Made by a program: the position numbers and the translations under genes | Shown: piece by piece, positions 1 through 8,085 of the stretch | Numbering within the stretch: the first letter of the stretch is position 1 | Layout: each line of letters starts with the position of its first letter | NCBI GenBank assembly: GCA_946539945.1 | Contig: CAMNHX010000037.1 | Location: forward strand, 1-9,113 | DNA: 9,113 nucleotides | Reading direction: 5' to 3' | Origin: an uncultured Desulfobulbus sp. | GTDB lineage: Bacteria > Desulfobacterota > Desulfobulbia > Desulfobulbales > Desulfobulbaceae | The notes under the pieces: model-generated | Database searches by the model: none | What the model was told of the DNA's origin: nothing | Seen by the model: only the letters and a program-made list of their open reading frames with translations

Positions 1-1
1 T

Positions 2-397
2 CTGACTGCGCAGCCACTCCGGGGCGGTGTCCAGCCCATGCCTGGCGCTACGGAGCTTATCCGGCAACTCTGTACGCACAGTCCGCTCACCATTGTCACT
101 GCCCGGCCTGACGCAGGTCCGGTAGAAGAGTGGTTGGCGCATTTTTTTGCCCCAAAAACCTGCGCCTGTATTCAAGTACTGGCAACCGGCGATCATGACG
201 GCAAGGAACCCTTCATCCGACAGGCCGGGCTGAACGCCTTTATTGACGACCGTGCTGAAACCTGCCTTGCCCTGGCCGAGGGCGGTATCGATGCCCACGT
301 CTTTGCCCAACCCTGGAATCAGGGCAAATGCGCTGGTCTGCCTGTGGTTCAGAACTGGGCGGAACTGGGGCGTCTGTTCGGAGTTGCCGGTTTTTGA
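2..397 (+). CDS. HAD-superfamily 5'(3')-deoxyribonucleotidase-like phosphatase, C-terminal part
   Basis: The reading frame is open from the left edge of the window, so the start codon and the N-terminal nucleophile motif (DxDxT/V) lie outside; 131 residues are visible. The visible part fits the HAD fold. There is a PMPGA segment leading into a helix, then motif II TIVTARP with its conserved Thr, a lysine in HDGKEPFI as the likely motif III Lys, and motif IV FIDDR with paired acidic residues that bind Mg2+. The end, FAQPWN followed by VVQNWAEL, resembles the Pro-x-Asn and Asn-Trp close of the NT5C-type (PF06941) family. Members remove phosphate from nucleotides or related small phosphoesters in the cytoplasm; the substrate here cannot be read from sequence. 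An internal ATG at 38 exists, but the frame and the conserved PMPGA context continue upstream of it, so it is unlikely to be the start. The gene is convergent with dnaE, 33 bp away. Confidence 0.7.
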   Translation: MTAQPLRGGVQPMPGATELIRQLCTHSPLTIVTARPDAGPVEEWLAHFFAPKTCACIQVLATGDHDGKEPFIRQAGLNAFIDDRAETCLALAEGGIDAHVFAQPWNQGKCAGLPVVQNWAELGRLFGVAGF

Positions 398-403
398 CCG
401 GCA
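385..403. terminator. Small hairpin between convergent HAD gene and dnaE
   Basis: A 7-bp perfect inverted repeat (TGCCGGT, 5-nt loop TTTTG, ACCGGCA) overlaps the stop codon of the HAD-like gene and lies 28 bp beyond the dnaE stop. It is the only obvious stem in the 33-bp convergent gap. Neither side has a T-tract, so it is at best a weak or non-classical terminator. Confidence 0.25.
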
Positions 404-430
404 CGCCAGCAGCCTTGCACTCCCTCCAGC

Positions 431-3400
431 TCAAGCCTCTGCCGGTCTCCGCCACTTGCCGTTTTTGCGGGGTACAGCCACGGCTTCACGCATCTTCAGG
501 CGCACAGAGGCACTGCCGTACTGCTCACGGATACGCTGGAACAGCCCGGAACCGGGCCGCACGCCCATGTCGTTGTGGGTGTTGATCTCCACCTCACCCC
601 GCCCCGGAAAACCCAAAACAAGCTGCACCCCCACATTGCCGTGATGCTGGAAAAACAGTTCCTTCAACTCTGCCAGTCGATCGCGGTTCAGATGCTCTGC
701 CGGAAGCCGCACCTGCACCTGTTCGCAGCAGTGCTCCAGGGCGTCCGGCAGGGTACGGACCTCTTCAGCTGTCAATTTGACGCTTTCCTCTGCCAGTTCC
801 ACCTTTGCCGTTACAATCAAGGGCTGTTCGCCCTTCAACAGGGTCTCACACTGGGCAAAGGTTGAGGCAAACACGGTCAGGTCCACCTTGCCAGAGAGGT
901 CTTCCAGGACCACAAAGGCCATGCGCTCGCCTTTCTTGGTCTTGTGTTCGCGACAACCCGTAACCAGCCCCCCTACCCGGACCAGCTGACCGTTGCGGGC
1001 GGAGTGCAGATCGCTCAAGCGGAAGTCCGCCATTTCCTCCAGATCAGCGGACACGGATTCCAGTGGATGCCCGGTCAGATAGAAACCCACAATCTCCTTT
1101 TCATAGGCCAGACCCTGCAACTCCGGCCAGTTGTCCACTTCAGGCGCTGTTGCCTCTTCCACTGCTGCAGCTTCCGGCAGGGCAGCAGGCCCAGCACCAA
1201 AAAGGCTCATCTGCCCGCTTTGGCGCTCGCGCAACACGGCCTTGGCCCGTTCCATGCTCGTGTCCAGCATGGCGACAAGCTGGGCGCGATTCGGGTTCAG
1301 GGAATCAAAGACGCCTGCCTTGATCAGGCTTTCAATGACCTTGCGGTTGACCTTGCCACTGTCGATGCGCGTGCAAAAATCCGTGAGCGAGGTGTAGGGA
1401 CCACCCTTTTCGCGCTCCTCGATAATGGAGTCCAGGGCAGCACTGCCCACACCCTTGATCGCGGCCATGCCAAAGCGCACCGCACCCTTGCTCACCGTAA
1501 AGTCGCGGAAGGAACCGTTGATGTCTGGCGGCAGGACAGCGATCTGCATCCGTCGGCATTCCTGGATGTACTTGACTACCTTGTCGGTGTTGTCCACGTC
1601 GCAGGAGAGCAGGGCAGCCATGAACTGCGCCGGATAGTGCGCCTTCAGGTAGGCGGTCTGGTAGGAGACAAAGGCATAACCTGCTGAATGCGACTTGTTG
1701 AAGCCATAGCCTGCAAACTTTTCCATCAGGTCAAAGACATAGCCTGCCCGTTCCGGGTCAACGCCCAGTTTTTTGGCGCCTTCCATGAAGCGGCCCCGTT
1801 CCTGCTTCATGATCTCCGGTTTTTTCTTGCCCATGGCCCGCCGCAGGATGTCTGCGTCGCCCAGACTGTAGCCTGCCAGAATGTTGGAAATTTTCATGAC
1901 CTGCTCCTGATACACGATCACGCCGTAGGTCTCTTCCAGCACCTCTTTCAGTTGCGGCAGGGGGTATTCAGCCTCGCGGCGACCGTGCTTGGTCTCCACA
2001 AAGTCGTCCACCATGCCAGAGTCCAGAGGGCCAGGACGGTAGAGCGCTACCAGGGCGATCAGGTCTGTGAACTGTTCAGGCTGCATCCGCACCACCAGAT
2101 TCCTCATGCCGTCGCCCTCAAGCTGGAACACGCCCAGACAGTCGCCCCGGCAGAGCAGTTTGTAGGTCTCCGGGTCATCCACAGCCAGCCGGTTGATGTC
2201 CAGCTTTTCACCGGTCTCTGCCTCAATGCCGCGCACTGCCTTGTCAATCATGGTGAGCGTCTTCAGGCCCAAAAAGTCGAACTTGATCAGTCCTACCTTT
2301 TCCACGTAGTTCTTGTCGTACTGGGTGACAACCTCCTTGGGACCGCCCTCCTTTTCCGACTTCACGCAGACCGGCACAAAGTCAACCATGGGCGTGGGCG
2401 AGATCACCACCCCGGCAGCGTGAACCGACTTGTGACGGGCCAAGCCCTCCAGACGCAGGGCAATTTGCATCAGGTCCTTGATGCGCGGGTCAGCGGACAT
2501 GGCCTCCCGCAGGCGCGGTTCCTGGTCCAGGGCCTTGGTGAGCGTGATGTGCAGGTCATCGTCTGGCACGAGTTTGGCAATCTTGTCAACCTCGTTCAGG
2601 GGAATGTCCAGGGCGCGGCCCACGTCGCGCACCACACCTCGCGCCTTCATGGAACCGTAGGCCACGATCTGGGACACATAGTCGTCGCCGCCGTAGCGCT
2701 GGCGCACGTAGGCCAGAACCTCATCCCGGCGGTCCCGGCAGAAGTCCACGTCAAAGTCAGGCATGGACTTGCGCTCAATGTTGAGAAAGCGTTCAAAGAT
2801 CAGACCATAGGCAATGGGGTCAATGTCTGTGATGCTCATGCAAAAGGCAGCCAGACTGCCTGCGCCAGAACCGCGGCCTGGCCCTACCGGGATCTCGTGA
2901 TCCTTGGCCCAGTTGATAAAGTCCGCTACAATCAGGAAATAGGCGGGAAAGCCCATCTGACTGATGACGTCAATTTCCATGCGCAAGCGGTCCTTGTAGG
3001 TTTGCTCCAGTTCCGGGGTGAGGGTCTGCGTTTGGGCCAGTTCCTGCATCCGTCGGGCAAAGCCCTTCCAGCAGGACTCTTCAAACTCGCTGGCATAGGT
3101 ATGACCTTCTGCTACCGGATAGTTCGGGAAGTAGTGCTCGCCAAAGGAAAACTCCAGATTGCAGCGTTCTGCAATGCGCACCGTGTTGGCGATTGCCTCC
3201 GGGCAATAGGCAAAGGCTGTGGCCATCTCCTCTGGCGACTTGACGTACAGGGTTTGCGTGGAGTAGCGGAAACAGGCCGGATCATTCAAGGGCTTGCCGC
3301 ACTGGATGGACAGCAGAACCGCATGGGCCTGCGCGTCTTCGGCCAGAAGGTAGTGGCAGTCATTGGTAGCCACCAGCCCTATGCCCAGTTCCTTGGCCAT

Positions 3401-3970
3401 GTCCATCAGCGCCCGGTTGGCCTGACTCTGTTCCGGGATGCCGTTTTCCTGCAGCTCCAGATAAAAGCGGTCGCCAAAGACCTGTTGCGCCTCAATGGCC
3501 CTTTGCCGGGCGCTTTTCAGGTCATCGTGTACAGCCCGCCAGGCGATCTCGCCCTGTAAGCAGGCGCTGGTGATGATCAGGCCCTCGTTGTATTCAAAAA
3601 GTTTGGCCCAATCCACGCGGGGCTTGCGGTAAAAGCCCTGGGTCTGCGCCATGGAGGCCAGTTTGACCAGGTTGTGGTATCCGGTTTCGTTCATGGCCAG
3701 GGCCACCAGATGGAAGTTGCGGCCTGCCTTGGCTCCTCTGGACTCCATGCCGTTTTCCGCCAGATACAGCTCGCTGCCGATGATGGGTTTGACTCCGGCC
3801 TTTTTGGCCGCGTCGTAGAACTCCAGAGCGCCGTACATGACCCCGTGATCCGTAATGGCCACGGAATTCATGCCGAGTGCCTTCACGCGGTCCATGAGTT
3901 CGGGGATGCGGATGGCGCCGTCAAGAAAGGAGTAGTGCGTGTGCAGGTGCAGATGGACAAAGTCGCTCAT
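431..3970 (-). CDS. dnaE: DNA polymerase III alpha subunit (DnaE)
   Basis: This is the catalytic subunit of the replicative DNA polymerase, 1179 aa, close to the roughly 1160 aa of E. coli DnaE. Domains in order: an N-terminal PHP domain (about 5-270); the palm/C-family polymerase core, with GPGRGSGAGS at 363-372, the catalytic PDFDVDF at 404-410 (Asp405, Asp407) and KFDFLGL at 563-569 (Asp565); fingers, including GYGFNKSHSAGYAF at 754-767; a tandem HhH region with KGVGSAAL near 839-846; an internal beta-clamp-binding motif QMSLF at 920-924; and an OB-fold near 994-1075. All nine PHP metal ligands known from Mycobacterium and Thermus DnaE appear present: His8, His10, Asp17, His42, Glu67, His87, Cys137, Asp204, His206. 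E. coli DnaE has lost several of these. The ATG start is followed at once by the conserved FVHLHLHTHYS segment, which fixes it; no good Shine-Dalgarno precedes it. The gene is monocistronic here and divergent from the secreted-protein gene. Confidence 0.97.
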   Translation of the reverse strand: MSDFVHLHLHTHYSFLDGAIRIPELMDRVKALGMNSVAITDHGVMYGALEFYDAAKKAGVKPIIGSELYLAENGMESRGAKAGRNFHLVALAMNETGYHNLVKLASMAQTQGFYRKPRVDWAKLFEYNEGLIITSACLQGEIAWRAVHDDLKSARQRAIEAQQVFGDRFYLELQENGIPEQSQANRALMDMAKELGIGLVATNDCHYLLAEDAQAHAVLLSIQCGKPLNDPACFRYSTQTLYVKSPEEMATAFAYCPEAIANTVRIAERCNLEFSFGEHYFPNYPVAEGHTYASEFEESCWKGFARRMQELAQTQTLTPELEQTYKDRLRMEIDVISQMGFPAYFLIVADFINWAKDHEIPVGPGRGSGAGSLAAFCMSITDIDPIAYGLIFERFLNIERKSMPDFDVDFCRDRRDEVLAYVRQRYGGDDYVSQIVAYGSMKARGVVRDVGRALDIPLNEVDKIAKLVPDDDLHITLTKALDQEPRLREAMSADPRIKDLMQIALRLEGLARHKSVHAAGVVISPTPMVDFVPVCVKSEKEGGPKEVVTQYDKNYVEKVGLIKFDFLGLKTLTMIDKAVRGIEAETGEKLDINRLAVDDPETYKLLCRGDCLGVFQLEGDGMRNLVVRMQPEQFTDLIALVALYRPGPLDSGMVDDFVETKHGRREAEYPLPQLKEVLEETYGVIVYQEQVMKISNILAGYSLGDADILRRAMGKKKPEIMKQERGRFMEGAKKLGVDPERAGYVFDLMEKFAGYGFNKSHSAGYAFVSYQTAYLKAHYPAQFMAALLSCDVDNTDKVVKYIQECRRMQIAVLPPDINGSFRDFTVSKGAVRFGMAAIKGVGSAALDSIIEEREKGGPYTSLTDFCTRIDSGKVNRKVIESLIKAGVFDSLNPNRAQLVAMLDTSMERAKAVLRERQSGQMSLFGAGPAALPEAAAVEEATAPEVDNWPELQGLAYEKEIVGFYLTGHPLESVSADLEEMADFRLSDLHSARNGQLVRVGGLVTGCREHKTKKGERMAFVVLEDLSGKVDLTVFASTFAQCETLLKGEQPLIVTAKVELAEESVKLTAEEVRTLPDALEHCCEQVQVRLPAEHLNRDRLAELKELFFQHHGNVGVQLVLGFPGRGEVEINTHNDMGVRPGSGLFQRIREQYGSASVRLKMREAVAVPRKNGKWRRPAEA

Positions 3971-4269
3971 GGTGATATTTTTGGCTCAAGAGAGGAGAGG
4001 GGCAGAGATCCAGATAGCCGCAAGCGCAGCGAAAAGCCGCAGTGTACCCGATTTTCAGCGGAAAGGAGAAGGAAAAGCAGGGGACAGGAAGGTCCTGAAG
4101 CAGAGTCTGGATTCTGTCAGGCTGAACAGCAGTGGGCAGGAAAGGGAAATGTTCTTGTCATTTTCCGGGTTTTCCCGTAATGGAACAGAAACTTTCGCAT
4201 CAGCATGGGCACAGGCGTGCCGGATGCGGGCAATGCGGAACAGAACTTCATTGTATAAGGAAGGAAAAC
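3971..4269. promoter_or_regulatory. Divergent intergenic region between dnaE and the secreted-protein gene
   Basis: This 299-bp gap has no convincing gene and must carry both divergent promoters. On the minus strand, TACACT (complement of 4041-4046) is a fair -10 for dnaE, but the hexamer 16-18 bp upstream is a poor -35. On the plus strand, TTGTCA at 4155-4160 matches five of six -35 bases and is followed 17 bp later by TAATGG at 4178-4183, a poor -10. A short CGGG-TTTT-CCCG stem lies between those two hexamers. The purine-rich AAGGAAGGA at 4257-4265 is the ribosome binding site of the gene at 4270. None of the promoter assignments is firm. Confidence 0.35.
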
Positions 4270-5385
4270 ATGAAAAGCACACGACTGAACAGGCGACTTG
4301 GCATGACTTTTATGACTTCATGCCTGGTACTGGGTTACTCTTCTGCAGCGCTTGCCGATATGGCAACCGCAGTTGTGCAGGAGGAAAAGGCACGGGACAA
4401 GAAAAAGGAGTGTTCCATCAAGGTGCAGTATCCGACTGATACTACAAGCCCTTTGGCAAAGATCATCAACGAATATATCAACGAAACCCTTGGCAGCTCC
4501 TATACCGGCAATCCCTTTGAGGCCAAGGCCATGGTCTCCCACTATATCGAGGAATGCCTGAAACCAGACGAGGACGAGGGAGAAATGCCGGAAGATATGC
4601 CGCCCGGTGAAGACAAAACAGAAATAAGCAAACTTGTCGAAACCGACAAATTCATCACCTATGAGGTCTCCGGGTACAGCTATGCCGGAGGTGCGCACGG
4701 TTCTGCCAGCTATGACGGCATGACCTTTCGCAAAAGTGACGGACGGCGCATGGGTTGGAATGTCTTTGTCAAGACCAATGAGGCAAACTTCAAAAACCTC
4801 GTCAAGAAGGGGCTGAAAGAGTACTGGGAGATCAAGACTGACGCTGAACTGGCTGAAAGACTGCTCGATGTGGAGCTTGATGCCATCCCCCTTCCCGGAG
4901 CTGCCCCGCTCTTTACAGAGGAGGGCGTCAAGTTTGCGTATGGGCAATACGAGATCGCGCCCTATGCTGCAGGTATGCCGCAATTTGTCGTCCCCTACGA
5001 CAAACTGGCCCCCTACATGACCCCGGTTGCGCGGGAACTGGCTGGCTTGAGCGCTGCTTCAGCCCAAAGAGAAGAGGTTACGGCAGAACCTGCTGCTCCC
5101 CAGAAGCTGCACCTGACCAATGCCCGGCATCTCCAGTTCGTGAAAAGCTCGGCAGAGTACCGGGCAGCGGATGAGCGCCTCAACGCGGCCTGGAAACAGG
5201 TGAGAAAGCGGCTGTCCCGGGACCGCTTTCAGGCGGCCCTGGCTGAACAGCGGGCCTGGGTGAAGACCGGGCGCGACGCCGCAGCCTCCCGGCTTTCCGG
5301 GCTTTCGCCGGTGGAAGCCTTTACCCGGGTCACAGAGGAACGCGCCCGGGAGCTGGAGCGCTTGAGCGAAAAGGGAGAGCCTTGA
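4270..5385 (+). CDS. Secreted DUF4163/DUF3298 protein with C-terminal LprI-like domain
   Basis: A 371-aa exported protein of unknown function. The ATG at 4270 is chosen because AAGGAAGGA ends four bases before it and it opens a clear signal peptide: Lys/Arg-rich residues 1-9, a hydrophobic core to about 25, and cleavage expected after Ala-Leu-Ala29. The frame runs further upstream, but that part is not signal-like. Residues about 48-150 look like DUF4163, including GGAHGSASYDGMTF at 140-153, and about 160-247 look like DUF3298, with FAYGQYEIAPYAAG at 222-235. This pair also occurs in extracellular parts of Bacillus RsiV and PdaC. Residues about 293-365 resemble the LprI/DUF1311 domain: AADERLNAAWKQV at 299-311 and LAEQRAWVKTGRDAAAS at 324-340. 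The Cys usual near the end of that motif is absent. An acidic linker lies at 99-116. Mature Cys48 and Cys96 could pair. LprI-type domains include lysozyme inhibitors, so an envelope-protective role is possible but inferred. The gene is monocistronic and ends at a strong terminator. Confidence 0.75.
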   Translation: MKSTRLNRRLGMTFMTSCLVLGYSSAALADMATAVVQEEKARDKKKECSIKVQYPTDTTSPLAKIINEYINETLGSSYTGNPFEAKAMVSHYIEECLKPDEDEGEMPEDMPPGEDKTEISKLVETDKFITYEVSGYSYAGGAHGSASYDGMTFRKSDGRRMGWNVFVKTNEANFKNLVKKGLKEYWEIKTDAELAERLLDVELDAIPLPGAAPLFTEEGVKFAYGQYEIAPYAAGMPQFVVPYDKLAPYMTPVARELAGLSAASAQREEVTAEPAAPQKLHLTNARHLQFVKSSAEYRAADERLNAAWKQVRKRLSRDRFQAALAEQRAWVKTGRDAAASRLSGLSPVEAFTRVTEERARELERLSEKGEP

Positions 5386-5424
5386 GGACGGGAATCTTGC
5401 TCTCCGCAGACAGGAGCAGACAAG

Positions 5425-5457
5425 AAAACAGGCCGGGACAGAGTCCCGGCCTGTTTT
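5425..5457. terminator. Bidirectional Rho-independent terminator
   Basis: A perfect 14-bp inverted repeat: left arm 5425-5438 (AAAACAGGCCGGGA), loop CAGAG at 5439-5443, right arm 5444-5457. The GC-rich stem is flanked by AAAA on one side and TTTT on the other, so it works on both strands. It lies 39 bp after the secreted-protein gene (+) and 41 bp after aqpZ (-), ending both convergent transcripts. Confidence 0.93.
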
Positions 5458-5498
5458 GCTGTCAACACTGTATGGGCTTACTGCAGGATGCGTCGCGT

Positions 5499-6179
5499 TT
5501 AACGCGCCTCATTGTCCAGACTGATGGCCTTCCAGATGCCAGAGGCAAGTGCGCCGCCGATGAAGGGGCCAACAATGAAGATCCACACGTTGGCCAGGGC
5601 TGTGCCGCCTTGGAAGATCGCCGGGCCAAGAGACCGGGCCGGGTTTACCGAGGTTCCGGTGTAGCGGATGCAGACCAGATGCACCAGAACCAGCGCCAGT
5701 CCAATGGCAAAGCCGGCCAGGTTGTTGGTTGCGCCGTTGGTTTTGGCAGTTGTACCCAGAACCACCAATACAAAGACACAGGTGAAGATGATTTCCGCCA
5801 GCAGACCGCCAACCACGGAAATGCCGTTTTGCAGGTCATTGGCGCCTGTGCCGCTCAACTCTGTGGTGGTGGTCAGCGCAAAGAGCAGAACAGACCCGAT
5901 TAGTGCGCCGATGCACTGGAAGAGCATGTACATTCCTGCATCCTTGCCGTTCATGCGACCGCTCAAAAACACGCCCAAGGTAATTGCCGGGTTGATGTGG
6001 CAACCGGAAATACCGCCAATCGTGTAGGCCATGGCCACCACCGCCAGACCAAAGGCCGCTGCTGTGCCCACAACAGTTGCCTGATCGCCCACCGGATTGC
6101 AGCCCAGGCTGACTGCTGTGCCGCAGCCCATCAAAACCAGCACCATGGTGCCAAACATTTCAGCCAGATACTTTTTCAT
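5499..6179 (-). CDS. aqpZ: Aquaporin Z, water channel
   Basis: A 226-aa inner-membrane channel of the MIP family with six transmembrane helices and two half-helices, which moves water across the cytoplasmic membrane. Both pore motifs are intact: HINPA at 61-65 and SVNPARS at 177-183. The aromatic/arginine filter residues match E. coli AqpZ in kind and spacing (Phe43, His167, Thr176, Arg182 against Phe43, His174, Thr183, Arg189). This points to a water-selective channel and not a glycerol facilitator. The start is the ATG at 6179, which opens MKKYLAEMFGT. A TTG start at 6191 would add four residues, but that TTG is part of the TTGGAG ribosome binding site six bases before the ATG. The gene has its own sigma70-type promoter and shares its terminator with the convergent upstream gene. 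It is divergent from the HyuA-like gene. Confidence 0.95.
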   Translation of the reverse strand: MKKYLAEMFGTMVLVLMGCGTAVSLGCNPVGDQATVVGTAAAFGLAVVAMAYTIGGISGCHINPAITLGVFLSGRMNGKDAGMYMLFQCIGALIGSVLLFALTTTTELSGTGANDLQNGISVVGGLLAEIIFTCVFVLVVLGTTAKTNGATNNLAGFAIGLALVLVHLVCIRYTGTSVNPARSLGPAIFQGGTALANVWIFIVGPFIGGALASGIWKAISLDNEAR

Positions 6180-6230
6180 GCAACACTCCAAAAGAGAAAA
6201 AAGGTGAAAAGAAGACTACAAAACAGCGCG

Positions 6231-6259
6231 AATATAGTACGCTTCTGTGGGTGCTTCAA
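6231..6259 (-). promoter_or_regulatory. Sigma70-type promoter of aqpZ
   Basis: On the minus strand, TTGAAG (complement of 6254-6259) and TATATT (complement of 6231-6236) are separated by exactly 17 bp, close to the consensus pair TTGACA and TATAAT. Transcription would begin near 6224, giving a leader of about 45 nt before the aqpZ ATG, with GGAG in the expected place. Confidence 0.72.
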
Positions 6260-6332
6260 GCAGGAATAGCCGCGAAACATGGCGCTTTTTGTGCCTTGTC
6301 GCGCAAGACCCAAAAACGCAATCGGAGGAAAT

Positions 6333-8054
6333 ATGCCAGAAACAGCCAGTCTGCGTATCGGTCTGGACATTGGCGGAACCCACAGTGACGGCGTGCTCTG
6401 TTGTGGCACGCAGGTGCTGGCCGCAGTGAAGACGCCAACCCGGCACGAGGATCTCCTGTCCAGCATCCGGGCACTCTTGCAGGCGCTTTTAACCGGGCAA
6501 GAGGAAAGCCGGGTACACTGCATCAACTTGAGCACGACCCTGACCACCAACGCCCTGGTTACAGGGCGGATTGCGCCGGTTGGGGTTCTGGTCAGCGCTG
6601 GTCCGGGCATTGCGCCGGAAGAGTACCGCATTGGGCCGCAGTTCCACACGGTGCGCGGCAGCATCAACCACGTGGGTGAGGAGACCGCAGGACTTGACGC
6701 AGAGGAACTGAACGCGGCCCTTGCCGCCTGTCAGGAGGCAGGGCTTTGCCATTATGCAGTGGCAGGCAAGTTTTCTCCGCGCAACCCGGCGCACGAGGAG
6801 GCAATGGCTGCCGCGATTGCCAGCGCTGTGCCAGAGGCGCGTGTTTTCTGCGGTCACAGGCTGTCTGGCAGCCTGAACTTTGGGCGTCGCATCAACACCT
6901 GTTTTTTCAATGCTGGCGTCTGCGATCTGGTGCAGAACTTTGCCCAGGCCCTGCGGGCCAGTCTGGCGGATTTCGGGCTTGCAGAGGCAGAGGTGAACAT
7001 CCTCAAGGCAGACGGCGGAACCATGCCGCTGGTCCGGGCGCTTGTTGAGCCGGTGCAGAGTATTCTTTCCGGTCCTGCGGCCTCCATCATGGGTGTTCTG
7101 GCTGCGCTGGGTCCTGCGGATGATGCCGTGCTGCTGGACATTGGCGGCACGACAACCGACATTGCGCTTCTGGCAGGCGGTCAGCCGCTGCTGGAAGGGG
7201 AGGGCATTGCACTTGCAGGACGCCCCACCCTGGTGCGGGCGCTCAAAACCCGGTCCATTGCCTTGGGCGGCGACACGCGCCTGTTTCTGAATGCAGAGGG
7301 GCTTTTGCGCTGTGGTCCAGAGCGCAGAGGCCCCTGTCTGGCCGCAGGCGGGCCTGAACCGACCCTGATGGATGCCTGCAACGTGCTGGGACTTTCGCGG
7401 TACGGCAATCTGGCTGCCTCACAGGCCGGGCTGGACAAACTGGCCGCACAGGCAGGAACAGAACCTGAAAAACTGGCGCAGGAGGCGCTTTCCCTGGCAG
7501 GACAGATCCTGCGCACAGCGCTTGCCACCCTGCTTGCCGAGGTCAACGCCAAACCGCTCTACACTATCCACGAGATGCTGGAGGACCGCCCCCTTGCTCC
7601 GCAGGAGGTTATTGTTTTGGGCGGACCAGCCTCGGTTTTGCAAGGACTGGTGCAGGAGTGGACTGGCCTTGCGACCCGTTGCCCGCCCTTGCCAGCGGTC
7701 TGCAATGCCTTGGGCGCGGCCCTGTCCCGCAGTACCGGCGAGCTTGCCCTGCACGCGGACAGCTCCCGCTGCCTGCTTCTGGCGGCAAGTCAGGGTGTGC
7801 AGCGTCGCATTGGGCGGGACTTTGGTCTCAAGGAGGCGCTGGCAACGGCGAAGGGGCTTCTGGTGGAGGATATGGCGGCAAGCGGTGTCCAGGTTACAGA
7901 GGAGGAAATCCAGATAACCCAGGCTGATGCCTTCAACATGGTGACAGGCGCGTATCTGGTGGGCAAGAATATCCGTGTGACCGCGCAGGTAAAGCCTGCA
8001 GTCCTGGGACGGGCGCTCATCCCGGAAGGACTTGCCAGCCTTGCGGTGGAATAG
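6333..8054 (+). CDS. Hydantoinase/oxoprolinase-family protein (HyuA-like ATPase)
   Basis: A 573-aa cytoplasmic protein of the HyuA family, whose members open five-membered cyclic amides (hydantoins, 5-oxoproline) or carboxylate ketones using ATP. It has an actin/sugar-kinase-like fold. Visible elements are the first phosphate loop GLDIGGTHSDG at 10-20; STTLTTNALVTG at 67-78, typical of the N-terminal Hydant_A_N domain; KADGGTMP at 225-232 and ILSGPAAS at 244-251; the second phosphate loop LLDIGGTTTDIALL at 267-280; and an adenosine-type motif VIVLGGPA at 426-433. The ATG at 6333 follows GGAGG by four bases; an open frame back to 6279 lacks such a site and is not conserved in style. It is shorter than the roughly 680-700 aa of classical HyuA, and no HyuB partner, permease or DUF917 gene is adjacent in the window. 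The substrate is therefore unknown. The traX remnant starts 31 bp downstream and could have been cotranscribed. Confidence 0.87.
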   Translation: MPETASLRIGLDIGGTHSDGVLCCGTQVLAAVKTPTRHEDLLSSIRALLQALLTGQEESRVHCINLSTTLTTNALVTGRIAPVGVLVSAGPGIAPEEYRIGPQFHTVRGSINHVGEETAGLDAEELNAALAACQEAGLCHYAVAGKFSPRNPAHEEAMAAAIASAVPEARVFCGHRLSGSLNFGRRINTCFFNAGVCDLVQNFAQALRASLADFGLAEAEVNILKADGGTMPLVRALVEPVQSILSGPAASIMGVLAALGPADDAVLLDIGGTTTDIALLAGGQPLLEGEGIALAGRPTLVRALKTRSIALGGDTRLFLNAEGLLRCGPERRGPCLAAGGPEPTLMDACNVLGLSRYGNLAASQAGLDKLAAQAGTEPEKLAQEALSLAGQILRTALATLLAEVNAKPLYTIHEMLEDRPLAPQEVIVLGGPASVLQGLVQEWTGLATRCPPLPAVCNALGAALSRSTGELALHADSSRCLLLAASQGVQRRIGRDFGLKEALATAKGLLVEDMAASGVQVTEEEIQITQADAFNMVTGAYLVGKNIRVTAQVKPAVLGRALIPEGLASLAVE

Positions 8055-8085
8055 GGGCTTGTCGCTTCACGAAGAGAACGCAAAA

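Noticed and set aside
1688..3559. A 623-codon open frame on the plus strand inside dnaE, with another of 247 codons (944-1687) just before it in the same frame
   Set aside because: Both are fully antisense to dnaE, whose protein is conserved from end to end. The translations show no recognisable domain and are rich in His, Gln and Val, as expected from reading the complement of a GC-rich gene.
4254..4259. TATAAG just upstream of the secreted-protein gene as a -10 box
   Set aside because: Transcription would begin within a few bases of the ATG and exclude the good AAGGAAGGA binding site. No -35 lies at the right distance.
4318..4983. A 221-codon minus-strand frame opposite the secreted-protein gene
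   Set aside because: The sense frame has a signal peptide, a ribosome binding site and domain motifs. The antisense frame has none of these.
6180..6191. TTG at 6191 as the aqpZ start
   Set aside because: That TTG is part of the TTGGAG ribosome binding site. The ATG at 6179 gives the typical AqpZ N-terminus and filter numbering.
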